A stretch of DNA of 64,000 nt from Priapulus caudatus (lineage: Eukaryota > Priapulida > Priapulimorpha > Priapulimorphida > Priapulidae). The stretch covers positions 378,268-442,267 of the forward strand of contig NW_014577137.1 of the NCBI RefSeq assembly GCF_000485595.1, read 5' to 3'. The position numbers were made by a program, and so were the translations under genes. Shown here piece by piece: positions 52,210 to 62,337 of this stretch. The number at the start of each line of letters is the position of its first letter. The first letter of the stretch is position 1. The notes beneath the pieces were generated by a model. That model was not told the DNA's origin, did not search any database, and was given only the letters and a program-made list of their open reading frames with translations.

Positions 52210-55200
52210 CAGTAGCAACCCTAACCCTAACCTTTTAGCTGCATGACACTGAACAATAAGCTAGACGAATATACGTGTGCAGTGCAAGTGAAAAGCAATG
52301 GATATAGGAGCTTCGTAAAACCACACTAGGTGTCTGCTTCCCACATGCATGTATGCGTGCACGCACGCACACTACCGGTGAGAGATGCAGACAGTGAGAG
52401 AGTGGTGTAGGCACCTACACTTACCTGCTTGCTTCGTTCATCCAGCACTTCCACGAACTTGGCAGGAAACCAGCCACGCAGTCCATTCAGCTCACCCACC
52501 CAGCAGTGCTCATCCTTCTGAGAGATTATCTGAATGAAAACACAAACCCACGTTGTAGAAACCATGTGCATTGCATGTGTCTGACACATCGAATGGACAT
52601 GATGAAACTTCTTTGCAAGGCAATGACTGGCTTCACATGGCAGAATCCTAACAAATGCCCCTGCACGCTGCTACACTCAAATGGCAGCAAACGGGTCTTT
52701 GATTACATGCTTTCACCTTTCACTTTCGACATAAAAACAAACAAATATAAAAAGCTGAAGATCAAACCGACTACTAAAATTATTAACAACTACTAGACCA
52801 CTACTCATAACACCATGGTTCACTACTTAATATTATGTATATCTATTTACCTCTTTCATAAGATGGACATAGGATTAATTGCAAGGACTTTCTAAAACTA
52901 TTCAAAAACTTTCTAGGCTTTTCCATGATTACAAAAGCCAAATTTCCAGGTTTTTTCCTGGACCATAGCTGGCTGACCTAGGACATTGCATTTTAAAATT
53001 CCAGGACTTTCTAGGTTTTCCAAAATCCATAAAACCCTAATATAATATTAAGAGCATATAACCCCTACAGTCAACAATGATTCAAACTGCAAAAACACAC
53101 CTAATCTTAGTTTCAGTCAAATTAAGTAACTTTTTGCACATAGGTTGAATAATGTAATACTTTATTAATAATCAGGTATGCTTGCTTGATTCAGTAGGAC
53201 CAACCATTTGTCCAGTGCTGATATAGCAGTTCAGACTATACTACACAACTATCTCATTTTTACATCCTGATGAGGTGATTAATAATACCAAGAGTACCAT
53301 GATAGAAAATTTTCTATCATGGTACTCTTGATCGTTGATAATATATTATTACTGTTCAAACTACGTGTGCAATGTTATTTAATATGACTGAAACTAAGAC
53401 ATGTCTGTAAATTTGTATTATAGTTTATTCTAACATGTATCTGCTCCATGTAACTGTGTAATGTCTATAATGTTGTACATATATAATTATGTAGATATGC
53501 ACACTACCGTTATGATATCGTTCTTTCTGAAACCAAGTTCGTCATCATCATGACGCTCAAAGTCGAGCAGGGCCTTGGCTCGACGCTTCCTGTTGCGCAG
53601 CACATTGATGAAGTTTTCGTGGTCTCTAGCATGGCTCTCCATCGAATAATCCGCGACGAGACTCTAGAGATGCAATCACGCGCTTGTTAAATCAGCCATT
53701 TATCGGCTTCCAGTAAAAAATAGATCGTAGTCATCTTTAGCAAAAGCACTGCAAATTCCACAATTCTGCTCCCTGTATATCCTAGATAAACGTACATAGA
53801 GAAGAAAGAATGAAAGCAAATAGAGAATATAAATAATAAAGAAAATATTGAATATAGGGAATAAAGGAAAAAGTGTAGAGAATAAAGAATGATAGCAAAT
53901 AGAAAACATACTGAATTAAGATAATAGAGAATATAGAGAATACAGAATAAAGAGATAGGGATAGGATGCAGGATAGCGTATAGCGAATATAAAGAATAAA
54001 GAGTATAGAAAATAGAGACTATGTCGATATTGAAGAATGAGCGCAAATAGAGAATATAGAGAACAAAAAATAATAGAAAATATAGAGAATACCGAACACA
54101 AGGAATATTATAGACATGCATAATGCTGATGAAATCACAATATGTGTTCATCGTTCATCGATATGAGGTTTATCGTGGAGGATGGTGAAAGATGTAAGAA
54201 CATTGTGAGAACATCCACAGACGATCAGGGAAGGAAGATCTGTGACTTGTTACTTGTAAGAACATTGTGAGAACATCCACAGATGATCAGGGAAGGAAAA
54301 TCCGTGACTTACTACTTGTAAGAACATTGTGAGAACATCCACAGACGATCAGGGAAGGAAGATCTGTGACTTGTTACTTGTAAGAACATTGTGAGAACAT
54401 CCACAGATGATCAGGGAATGAAGATCTGCAACTTATTACTTGTAAGAACATTGCGAGAACATCCACAGATGATCAGGGAACATAGATCTGCGACTTATTA
54501 CTTGTAAGAACATAACGAGAACATCCACAGATGATCAGGGAACGAAGATTCGTGACTTGTTACTTGTAAGAACATTGCGAGAACATCCACAGATGATCAG
54601 GGAAGATAGATCTGCGACTTGTTACTTGTAAGAACATCCACAGACGATCAGGGAAGGAAGATGCGCGACTTACTACTTGTAAGAACATTGCGAGAACATC
54701 CACAGATGATCAGGGAAGGAGGATGCGAGACTTACTACTTTGCTGTTGCGTGCCGGGTCGACGGACTGGAAGTGTCGGGCGACCTGCAGTATGGCTTCAC
54801 GAAGGTCGACAAGTAGCTCCGTCTGCTTGATGTTCTTCGCTTTCATGAAGTCCGGATCTTCGCTGTCCCCGAACAGCAGCAGCTGGATGAGCGATCGAGA
54901 CCGTCGCATCTGCCGTCTGCTCAGCTGCTGCAGGGAGAGCAAGGCAGGCACGCTCACGCTCGGTATTCGATCGGGGAGAGTCTACGACACGGCCACCATC
55001 TTTGCACGTAAACACTCGACGGTATCTCAATGGCAACCCGCTACAATATGGCTGTCTCCACGACCTGCAGCAACCCCAGCTATAATTGGAGAAGTATCGT
55101 ATCGAATAATATTAAATAATATCATTTACTGCGTGCCACGTTTCTCCTGCTTACCTGCTTCGGCAGGTTGCGAGCTGCCTCTGGATTCACGATGGCTCCC

Positions 55201-58200
55201 TGGTCTGCCATCAGGTAGGCAAGATGCTTCCGCCGATGTGTTTCTATGATTACCTCAGACAATGATCCTGCCACTCGCTGTGAGAGCTGTTGGGTATAAC
55301 CAAACATGGGGAGGAAAGAGAAAAATAGAAACGATGGAGATGCAGTGAAAAATAAGGCAAACACGTGTACAAGCATTGCCAACTTGCATGGCAAACCGGT
55401 GATGATAACGATAATATACGATAACGATAACGATAATAATAAATATTAGCATATAAGAAAATAAAAATGAAACTACAAATATTATGATATAATACTGTAT
55501 AATATAAAGATAACTAATGAACAAAGTGATATGATGAATGAACTTGCATGGTCATCGGTACAGGAACAAAGATTATTTCTTGGTGTCATACCTCTAAGAT
55601 CAGTTCCACTTCTTCTACATCCCCAGGAATGTCAGAGAGGGCATTGAAAATTTGTGCAGAGTTCTCCAGACTGGTCAGTGTGGACTCCTACATGAAACTT
55701 CCACAGTTATTATCTTCGTACAAGACGTAAAAATCCCTTTAACAACTCCATTCTCAATTTACAATACTGCAGAATTCAGAGCCTGAACAAAATAGATAGA
55801 GGAACATTTCCGCAGAGGAAACAACCTCCTGGGATCGGAATTTTCAGCACCTCAAGAAAACAACAACAAGTGCCGCGGAGCGACAGCGCTCATCTAACGT
55901 CTACTGCGGTGACTCTGTGGTGGAGTGGTGGGATTCTAGTAAACCCTGTTAGTCCCAAATGTGTTGACATACACACCGAAACAGTAGAATGCACAGGGAT
56001 GGTATCAGGAACCTTCTCAAAGGAATGTTCGTTGGGATCGTTATGAAAGTTGCCACGAGATGGCGCGTACGTTTAAGTGTCTTCAGATTAAAGATGGAAG
56101 CTCCAATCGTACGTAGTAGCAACAACTATTTGCAAGACAGAATAGGTAAGCACTCATCCATTTACCTACGCAAGCCTACAGGCTGCAATAGAGAGCTGCC
56201 ACCTGTAACTAATTAACGCAGGCAAAAACTACACAGTAGGCCTACCACCACCACCACATGCACTGGCAGTGGCCACTGGCAGTGGCATACGTTACATGTA
56301 AAATACTGACAGTACAGAATGCCATAGAAATTATACGATTTAAGGAGCATAAACCTTCTTCCAAATTTAGCTTTTGAAATTTCACTGTGACATTGTAGCC
56401 TCATACATCCAGGCATGTATAGATTCTATTAGCAAACCCGGCAGTCAAATTCTTTCTAACAGACAGTAAACAAATCCATGTTTAACCCTCATCTTGAGGG
56501 TCAAAAGGTTATCCGACACTTACTCTTCGCATGTCAGCAGAAGGGACATTTCATGGTCCTTTCAATAAAGCCATAAAAATGCTAGGTCACCGCTGAAACA
56601 AAAAAGTTTTTCAATCGCTCCGTCAGACCATGTCCTCAGAAAATGTCTAAAATCTGCCCTGTGCCCATTGACCTTTGACCTGTGACCTCCAATTTCGGCA
56701 CAGTGATGGGTTTTCCTACCATGATGCTATACACTGACTATCACGAGCCTAGGTCAAGCCGTTTAGATTTGTGCCGCAATTCCGCATTTCCTCCCTATAC
56801 CTTAAGTTAAGGAGTGAATGTTCCCCCTTCTTTTACACCTCTTGACCTTTGACCTTTGACCCCCAGCTTCGACATCCCAACTCGTTTTGACGATCCCCCC
56901 CGATGTGCCGAATATCGTGACCGTATGTCGAGCGGTTAAGATTTGTGCCCAACTGTTGATGCACGGACGGACGGACGGACGGCCGGACGCACGCACGGAC
57001 GGACGATCATGCGATTCTACAAGCTGCATCTGACTATGTCAGATGAGCTAAAAACGGTGGATATTCTTGAGGTCGTGACCTCTGAAATTTGACACGGACC
57101 TTGGTCTTCAGCATGCCGAGCGTGACCTGGAACAGCACGACTGATCCTTCGTAGAAGAACATATCCCACATGCGCAGCAGCACCTTCATGTGAACAACGC
57201 TACTGAACAACGTTAGGAACCAGTGCAGTGAGATCAATGACAGCTCTGCAAGAACAACAATGACGGCAACCTGTTACTATACCTTAAATACCTTGTAATT
57301 AATTATATTACTAGTTAAGTATTTTTTATAACAGTTAGTTATAATAAATATTAATATATATATTGTTACGTGTGCCGTATTGTTGCTTAGCAACAAGCTG
57401 TAAATAGTCACGCGTACAGTCCGGAAAGTTCGAGAAAGTTTGCGGGGTTGTTTATAAAAGCTCTCGAACCTCGAGCATCGTGTAGCAGGTTTTGGAAAAT
57501 TCTAGATTTGTAGAGTGTTCCAGAAGTATTCCTGATTACTATATAAAGCCAGCATGTATAGTCATGAAGGGAGGTAGTCCATAATCAGGAAGTAATAGAA
57601 TATAGACGTGAAGTAATAGACCATTGTCGTTAAGGAAGTTGTGTATGGACAAAGACACAGTCGTGCTCATCATTTGGATTTTAACGTGGTAACTGCAGAC
57701 TATTGTTCTGCACAGAGTTAAACTGCCGGTCATTACCGAATCCAGAGAGCTGCAATAAATGGAGATCTACTCAAAGCTACATGTCACATCGGCTTCCTCG
57801 GAACGTCAGGAATTCGAGTCAGCAACCTAAACTGGACTCTAGGCCTGACTACGATCGACACTCGTAAGAAGAATCCGATTTATAAATATTTTGCTGTAGC
57901 TAATCGTACTCCTTATTTAAACCGTTCCTGTATATGTACTACATTGTAATATTTAACCCATTGCTAATTAAACTTGTTGAGTTAAACAACTTATTGTTAT
58001 TATCTGTTGGTTTCATTCCGGGACCGGGTATTTCTGACCGTAACAATATATATATATACATTAGTTATATAACTATATAGTTTTGTTAGTGAATTACTGA
58101 GTAACTAGTAATGTTCGACGGCGCCACCTACCTATGTCGTGCTCCTTGAGCACCATGTCGATGTCGGGGAGGTAGGTGACTATGAGCTGGCGCAGCACGC

Positions 58201-60360
58201 GCTGGTCAGCCTGCACGCCGATAAGCGTACTCGAGTAGTAGGACGCTGGCACAAGATCCTCAACGATGGTCGCCATCATCCAGAATGCATCCTCCTCTTC
58301 CATGAACAGCAGCAGCGACGCAGCGATCTGTCACACGTGTAGCGAGAAGTTGTCAGCAAAATTATTACAGCGATGACGTACAGACAGCGATCACATACAG
58401 ACAGCGATGACACACAGACAGGGATGACATAGAGACAGGGATGACACACAGACAGCAATGATATACAGACAGCGATGACATAATGACAGCAATGACATAG
58501 AGACAGAGAAGACATTAGAACTCAACTTAAAATTTCCAACGAAATTGGTCTGTGGCATTGTGATTTTCCATTGCTTCCTCGATACACCATACGTGAAACT
58601 AGTCCATAGGGACAGAGCTATCATTTTACGGTACGAGACGATGCATGAAGGGATGTACTGCGTTTTTAATTTAATAATTCTCTTTTGAAAATTAGCTCTT
58701 AGATGCGCACCATGCCGGTACCCTGGCAGTAGCCGATGTCAGGGTAGAGCCAGGCGAGGCAACGGAGCACACGGCGCAGACGCGGTATGCCTGTGCTTGT
58801 CATCGTAGAGAAGCAAGCGTTGCTAGGCATCGTGCGCAGTAGATCCTGAGAGAAGAGATAGGACAGTGCTCTACATAGCAACCAAAACGATCACACTGGC
58901 AATCAAAACTACTGTTTGGCAACTAGAATGTGCATCAACACAACCGGTCAGTGAAAAAATACTCAGATCGCATCATTGTTAGCCATGGCAATTCATCGTT
59001 GTAGTAGTATCTGACATTTGTGCCAACGTGTATATTGAGTAAATATGGCTTTTACTATGGCAGTAACAAAATAAAAATGTGATGATGGTAATGATGCAGA
59101 GTCAGCACATGTGCAACCATGTGTGCATGCACATACCTTCTCTATTTGTTTTGACGTCATCAAATGATCCTTAGAGCCATTCTTGACAATATCCTTATAT
59201 GAAATGTCGGCATTCAACTTTTTTTGCAAGGCACCTGATATCCTCATCCATATCTGTGGTCGCATAGAATGTGGGATGCCATTCCTTACCATGGTTCCTA
59301 GTTTGTCTGACCTCTGCAACTCTGGCTCCACCTAGTTGTTGAAATAGAACATTTTCGACTGTGATCACAAAGAGGTCTCCGTACAAACTTCATGGATGCT
59401 GTCATGGCCCGAGTAGTAAGGCAATAAATGAAAGGATGACGAGTCGGAAATCAAAAATGACATTTTGTTATGACATACACCAGTATATTGAAACCTTAAG
59501 AGGTATCTCCCCCAAATACAGCTTCTAACGAAATCCGATTATCAAAACCAATCACTGCACACAAACATCAAAACAGTGAATACAAAAAACAATTTAGACA
59601 ATTTTCCGAGAAAACATTAGATGGTTGTCAATGACTGGTAGGTTCCATACAAGTTTGCTAATATAGGGGATACACATACACTCACTCACACACACATACA
59701 ATTTACTCATATACACATCACCTGATCCCAGGTCAGCTCCCCGACGTCGTTGTTTTGTGAGAACTCTAGGTGTGCAACCCAAGTCAGACGATGCTGTGAA
59801 TCCTCGAGGAACGGCAAGCCGAGCAGCTTACGTGACGTTTGCTCCGGTCCGTCTTCCTCCTCGATGCAGAAACCAAACTCATCGTACCTGAAGTCTGGCT
59901 GTCCGGCACCTTCTGGCTGCGGCCACGAGGAAAACACACGTCACAAACTGATGGCGTTTTCTCAAGTCGTCACTGGGTCCGTATCATATTATTCAGTACT
60001 AATTAACTTTATTACACACTTTGCAAAAGCGGGAGGTAAGTGATGAAAAACAGTGTTTTACAGTTAATGTTCAGAGAAGTGACTGCTTTGAAACTGCCCT
60101 AATATCACCGTTATATATTTGTGGTAATCTTAGCACCTTTTTGATATGCCACGTGCACATATACTGAGAAAGCATACGCTTACCTGCGCAAGTTTAGCAA
60201 GGATATCCTGGGGCCACATCGAGGATGTCAATGCACTAAATGGCCCACCGGGACATGGGGTGTAGCCACTACCATTCCCGTGGCATGATAATCGAACAGA
60301 ATTGCTGGCATCTTCACCAGACTCTCTATGCTTGCTCTCATCCTCATCTTCCAGCAGCAT
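41483..60360 (-). CDS. SGSM3: Small G protein signaling modulator 3 (TBC, SH3, RUN), complete, 16 exons
   Basis: SGSM3 is a RAP/RAB-interacting GTPase-activating protein in endomembrane trafficking. Minus-strand exons: 60360-60184, 59916-59722, 59331-59137, 58845-58711, 58327-58132, 57245-57100, 55687-55592, 55286-55155, 54927-54736, 53663-53508, 52529-52425, 50642-50584, 50104-49940, 49732-49598, 42631-42509, 41615-41483. Phases close to 779 residues, against 749 in human. The TBC domain spans about 140-350. It keeps the arginine finger motif IEKDLLR (R193, across the exon 3/4 junction) and the glutamine finger YCQG (Q230), so it should be catalytically competent. An SH3 domain lies at about 515-575 ([33 protein letters not shown]). 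A RUN domain occupies about 580-770 ([41 protein letters not shown]-like, [15 protein letters not shown]). The start codon is chosen as the first ATG after an apparent acceptor, so a 5' UTR exon lies upstream. Exon 6 uses a weak GTCCGT donor. Confidence 0.95.
42066..42452. mobile_element. 387 bp TIR element carrying TTAGGG repeats, 11 bp target duplication
   Basis: The ends are GGTAATGCTATCCCCCGGG and GATAGCAACACC (inverse GGTGTTGCTATC). The TIR continues through CGTGGAGGGAGG. The duplication CTACTTTGAGG is perfect at 42055-42065 and 42453-42463. The core at 42125-42250 is a TTAGGG array with variants. It lies in SGSM3 intron 15, between the last two coding exons. Confidence 0.88.
43398..43422. 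other. Assembly gap, 25 N
   Basis: This is a short run of undetermined bases inside a CA dinucleotide tract. It marks the outer edge of the inverted duplicate of SGSM3. Confidence 1.
43430..48850 (+). pseudogene. Corrupted inverted copy of SGSM3 exons 10-14 (left arm of a palindrome)
   Basis: On the plus strand this arm repeats SGSM3 exons 10 (44190-44356), 11 (45435-45547), 12 (about 47405-47462), 13 (47966-48131) and 14 (48338-48470), plus the introns between them, an R1 copy (46395-47352) and a CTG-rich tract (45775-46195). Every exon has several one-base insertions or deletions: exon 11 is 113 bp against 105 in the other arm, exon 10 is 167 against 156. All frames are therefore broken. 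The right arm (49230-54740) has intact exons. It lies within the SGSM3 span and must be skipped to read exons 14 to 15. It is best read as raw-read quality sequence that was inverted and misjoined. Confidence 0.85.
46395..47352 (-). repeat. R1 repeat in the left palindrome arm
   Basis: This is the inverted noisy counterpart of 50692-51634 (second R1 subtype, with the ...GCCGCAGAGCGTC left end and the CCCTCCCC tract). It carries frequent one-base differences from its partner. Confidence 0.75.
48860..49223. repeat. Palindrome centre with GT and AC dinucleotide tracts
   Basis: A GT-rich tract (about 48855-48935, with irregular breaks) and a pure AC tract (49137-49223) flank about 200 bp of unique sequence. 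They are the two arms of the inversion and the non-repeated loop between them. The irregular GT copy looks like a poorly called version of the clean AC copy. Confidence 0.85.
50692..51634 (+). repeat. R1 repeat, second subtype, SGSM3 intron 11
   Basis: The left end CAAGAGCCGCAGAGCGTC...GGGCTCATCTGAGG differs from the first subtype (AAGTGCCGCGGAGCGACAG) but the right two thirds are shared. It contains a long GGAC/GACC run (51493-51590) just before the terminal hairpin. It starts about 50 bp upstream of SGSM3 exon 12 in transcript order. Confidence 0.8.
51805..52215. repeat. AGC/AGT trinucleotide tract, SGSM3 intron 11
   Basis: About 400 bp of imperfect CAG/TAG triplets are followed by AACCCTAACCCTAACC at 52218. 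The 138-codon polyleucine-like frame on the minus strand is a by-product. The inverted partner is at 45775-46200. Confidence 0.9.
53289..53330. mobile_element. 42 bp perfect palindrome, SGSM3 intron 10
   Basis: CAAGAGTACCATGATAG and its exact inverse meet at AAAATTTT. The CAAGAGTA ends match those of the hairpin at 11026-11067 in DNAAF5. No target duplication is visible here. The left palindrome arm holds a damaged version near 44545-44600. Confidence 0.55.
54180..54740. repeat. 62 bp minisatellite reaching SGSM3 exon 9 donor site
   Basis: About nine units contain GTAAGAACATTGTGAGAAC and ACATCCACAGATGATCAGGG. The first unit in transcript order begins at the 5' splice site of SGSM3 exon 9. 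The donor string GTAGTAAGTC (minus strand) is repeated in at least two further units (near 54307 and 54668). Confidence 0.9.
55870..57054 (+). repeat. R1 repeat, best-preserved copy, SGSM3 intron 6
   Basis: This is the cleanest copy and a useful reference: left end AAGTGCCGCGGAGCGACAGC, terminal hairpin and AGCTAAAAA. It holds two clusters of TGACCTTTGACC-type direct repeats, at about 56669-56690 and 56842-56863. Its right end is only about 45 bp from the donor of SGSM3 exon 6. Confidence 0.85.
57364..58045. mobile_element. 682 bp solo LTR with ATAT target duplication
   Basis: It begins TGTTACGTG and ends CCGTAACA, so it has TG...CA ends in a 7 bp inverted repeat (TGTTACG/CGTAACA), and ATAT is on both sides. 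A TATA-like TTTATAAAAGC at about 57450 and an AATAAA at about 57755 suit an LTR. No internal retrotransposon sequence or second LTR is present. It lies in SGSM3 intron 5. It is probably Gypsy-type, but this cannot be settled without the internal region. Confidence 0.8.
58375..58510. repeat. Minisatellite of about 16 bp, SGSM3 intron 4
   Basis: These are tandem variants of GATGACATACAGACAGC, about eight units, close to SGSM3 exon 5. The minus-strand frame it opens (SLCHCCLYVIAV-like) is a by-product. Confidence 0.85.
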
Positions 60361-61883
60361 CTCGGCTATAAACAAGGACGCAGGTAACAAGAGAACAATG
60401 GTAGCGGCAAACATCATAACAAGTACGAGAGGTAGGAGGCTGGTGGGGGTACTTTACATCTCGACTGAAGATTATAGACTAGCAGTGTGGTCCACGAGGG
60501 GTTTTAACATGCAAGGCCGACAGGTTTGAGTTTTTGGCCGACAGGTTTGAAAATCGCCGACAGGTTTGGATTCCAGGCAGGCCGACAGCTAGGTTTGAAA
60601 TATCAAAGCAAGAAACAATACAAACAAAGCAAAATGCAACTATACTGCACTGTCGCACGAGACGACATACGCGTAGTCACAGCGCATGCTTGTAGCAGGC
60701 TATTACACTGTTTTACTCTGTGCATGGGCTCCCACTTGTCGGGCAGTCGAGTCATACAGTGCGTCTAGCCGTCTACGTCTTCTGAGCTGCTTGCTCTGAT
60801 TCATGCGTGCGTGCCTGTGTGTGCGTGCGTGCATACCTGCGCACATGCCTGGGCGTGTGTGTGCGTGCGTGCCTGCATGCGTGCATGTATGCCTGCGGGC
60901 GTGCCTACGTAGCCCCGTATAATTATAGAACGGTCCATGGAAAATCGTAATGAAATTCACACGTTTATTTTTGCGTGCCGGCACACTCGTGTGTAATTCC
61001 CGATTGTAGCTTTTTCCTCAATTCCAGGAAAGAGTTTTGCTGTGGCTCTCTCATAGTCCAGCGGGGCCCACCCCCTACATTTCAGTAGTGATTAGCACCA
61101 TGCGACTGAAACGAACTCTTTAACGTACTACAACAGAAACCATCTGTCAGCTAACTGGATGGATGCCACCCCTGGTATTAAACACGAGGAGGTGATTCAT
61201 AGCTGCAATAATTATGCTGTCTGATGGGTGTGTGGTTGATAGGAATTAGGGGATCTGTGGATGCTAACTGTGAATTTTACATTCACCCCCACCCCCCTAA
61301 ATGTGTGGCCTCTAATCAGCTGTGCAGCTGGTTTTTAGGTGCAAATAGTGTTCGCAAGAGAACCTGCAATATTTATCTTTTTACAATGCCGGTCAATATA
61401 TTACGAAAAATCACATCATCTGACATCTGGAATATAGCTGAAGACAAAATATACACTTGGCTTCAAAGTTTAATGGTTCTATATACAAATTCCATGTACA
61501 GTAGTTCGTATTACTATTAGTATATTACTACTGCGGTATTCGTACTACTGCTACTATAGTACTGACACTACTATTACAGTAGTATTACTATTTAGTATTA
61601 CATTTACAGCAGTCCCAGCACAACAACTAGTAATGTCAGTACAACAACACTAATAGTATTACTATTACTATTAGTATTACTAGTAGCTAGTACTAGTACT
61701 AGTAGTAGTTGTAACTTGTATTACTAGTATTATTATTATTATTATTAGTATTAGTAGTACTACTACTAGTACTACTACTACTACTAGCAACCAGCGCCAG
61801 CAAATGCAGTTGTCCGCAAATGCAGACGTTATAACTCCGCTTTGCTAATCTGAGGGTGCGGGTTTAACCCATTAGGGGCTTAC
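60361..61883. other. Intergenic or 5' flank of SGSM3
   Basis: It should contain the SGSM3 promoter and at least one 5' UTR exon, which I cannot place. GCGTGCGTGCCTG-type repeats lie at 60780-60905. ACT/AGT triplet runs fill about 61505-61790. I see no coding exon. Confidence 0.5.
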
Positions 61884-62195
61884 GGTGCAAATCCACTTTA
61901 GGCACCTTAGGTATCACGAAGTGATGCACAGATTTCCGTGTATCATCAACTGATGCACAGACTTTCCGTATATCAAGGAATGATAGAAAAACCCTAACTC
62001 TAACCCTAACCCTAATCCTAACCCTAACACACTTCGTGATACCTAAGGAGTAAGGTTATACTTTATGACTTAGGGTTAGGGTTAGGGTTTTTGCATCATT
62101 CCTTGATATACGGAAAGTCTGTGCATCAGTTGATGATACACAGAAATCTGTGCATCACTTCGTGATACCTAAGGTGCCTAAAGTGGATTTGCGCC
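61884..62195. mobile_element. 312 bp TIR element carrying CCCTAA/TTAGGG repeats, 9 bp target duplication
   Basis: The ends are GGTGCAAATCC and GGATTTGCGCC, with TIRs of about 105 bp including TTAGGTATCACGAAGTGATG. The duplication GGGGCTTAC is perfect at 61875-61883 and 62196-62204. The core holds CCCTAA units (about 61992-62027) and, after an internal copy of the arm motif, TTAGGG units in the other orientation (62067-62089). Confidence 0.9.
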
Positions 62196-62264
62196 GGGGC
62201 TTACTGGGGTCTGCGTCGGCTCGGACTACGCCAGCAGGTACCGAGTCTGAAGCTGAGGTATGTG

Positions 62265-62337
62265 TAGCTCTAGTACTATAGCCCGCGAATAGCTGCCGCA
62301 GCTGGGCAGCTATCCGCGGGCTATAGTACTAGAGCTA
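62265..62337. mobile_element. 73 bp hairpin micro-element with 9 bp target duplication, copy 2
   Basis: It has the same ends as the element at 12584-12669 (TAGCTCTAGTACTATAGCCC and its inverse) but a different centre (GCGAATAGCTGCC...). The duplication AGGTATGTG is perfect at 62256-62264 and 62338-62346. Confidence 0.9.

Noticed and set aside
51802-52218. 138-codon polyleucine-like frame
   Set aside because: It is produced entirely by CAG/TAG triplet repeats read on the opposite strand.
53687-54151. 154-codon hydrophobic frame resembling a membrane protein
   Set aside because: It lies in A-rich low-complexity sequence (GAATATAGAGAATA-type repeats) in SGSM3 intron 9 and has no recognisable family. 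The inverted copy at 43498-43923 has the same bias.
7412-57054. R1 and spaced GGAC runs considered as a CRISPR array
   Set aside because: The repeats are not regularly spaced by unique spacers, the host is an animal, and each run is part of an interspersed element.
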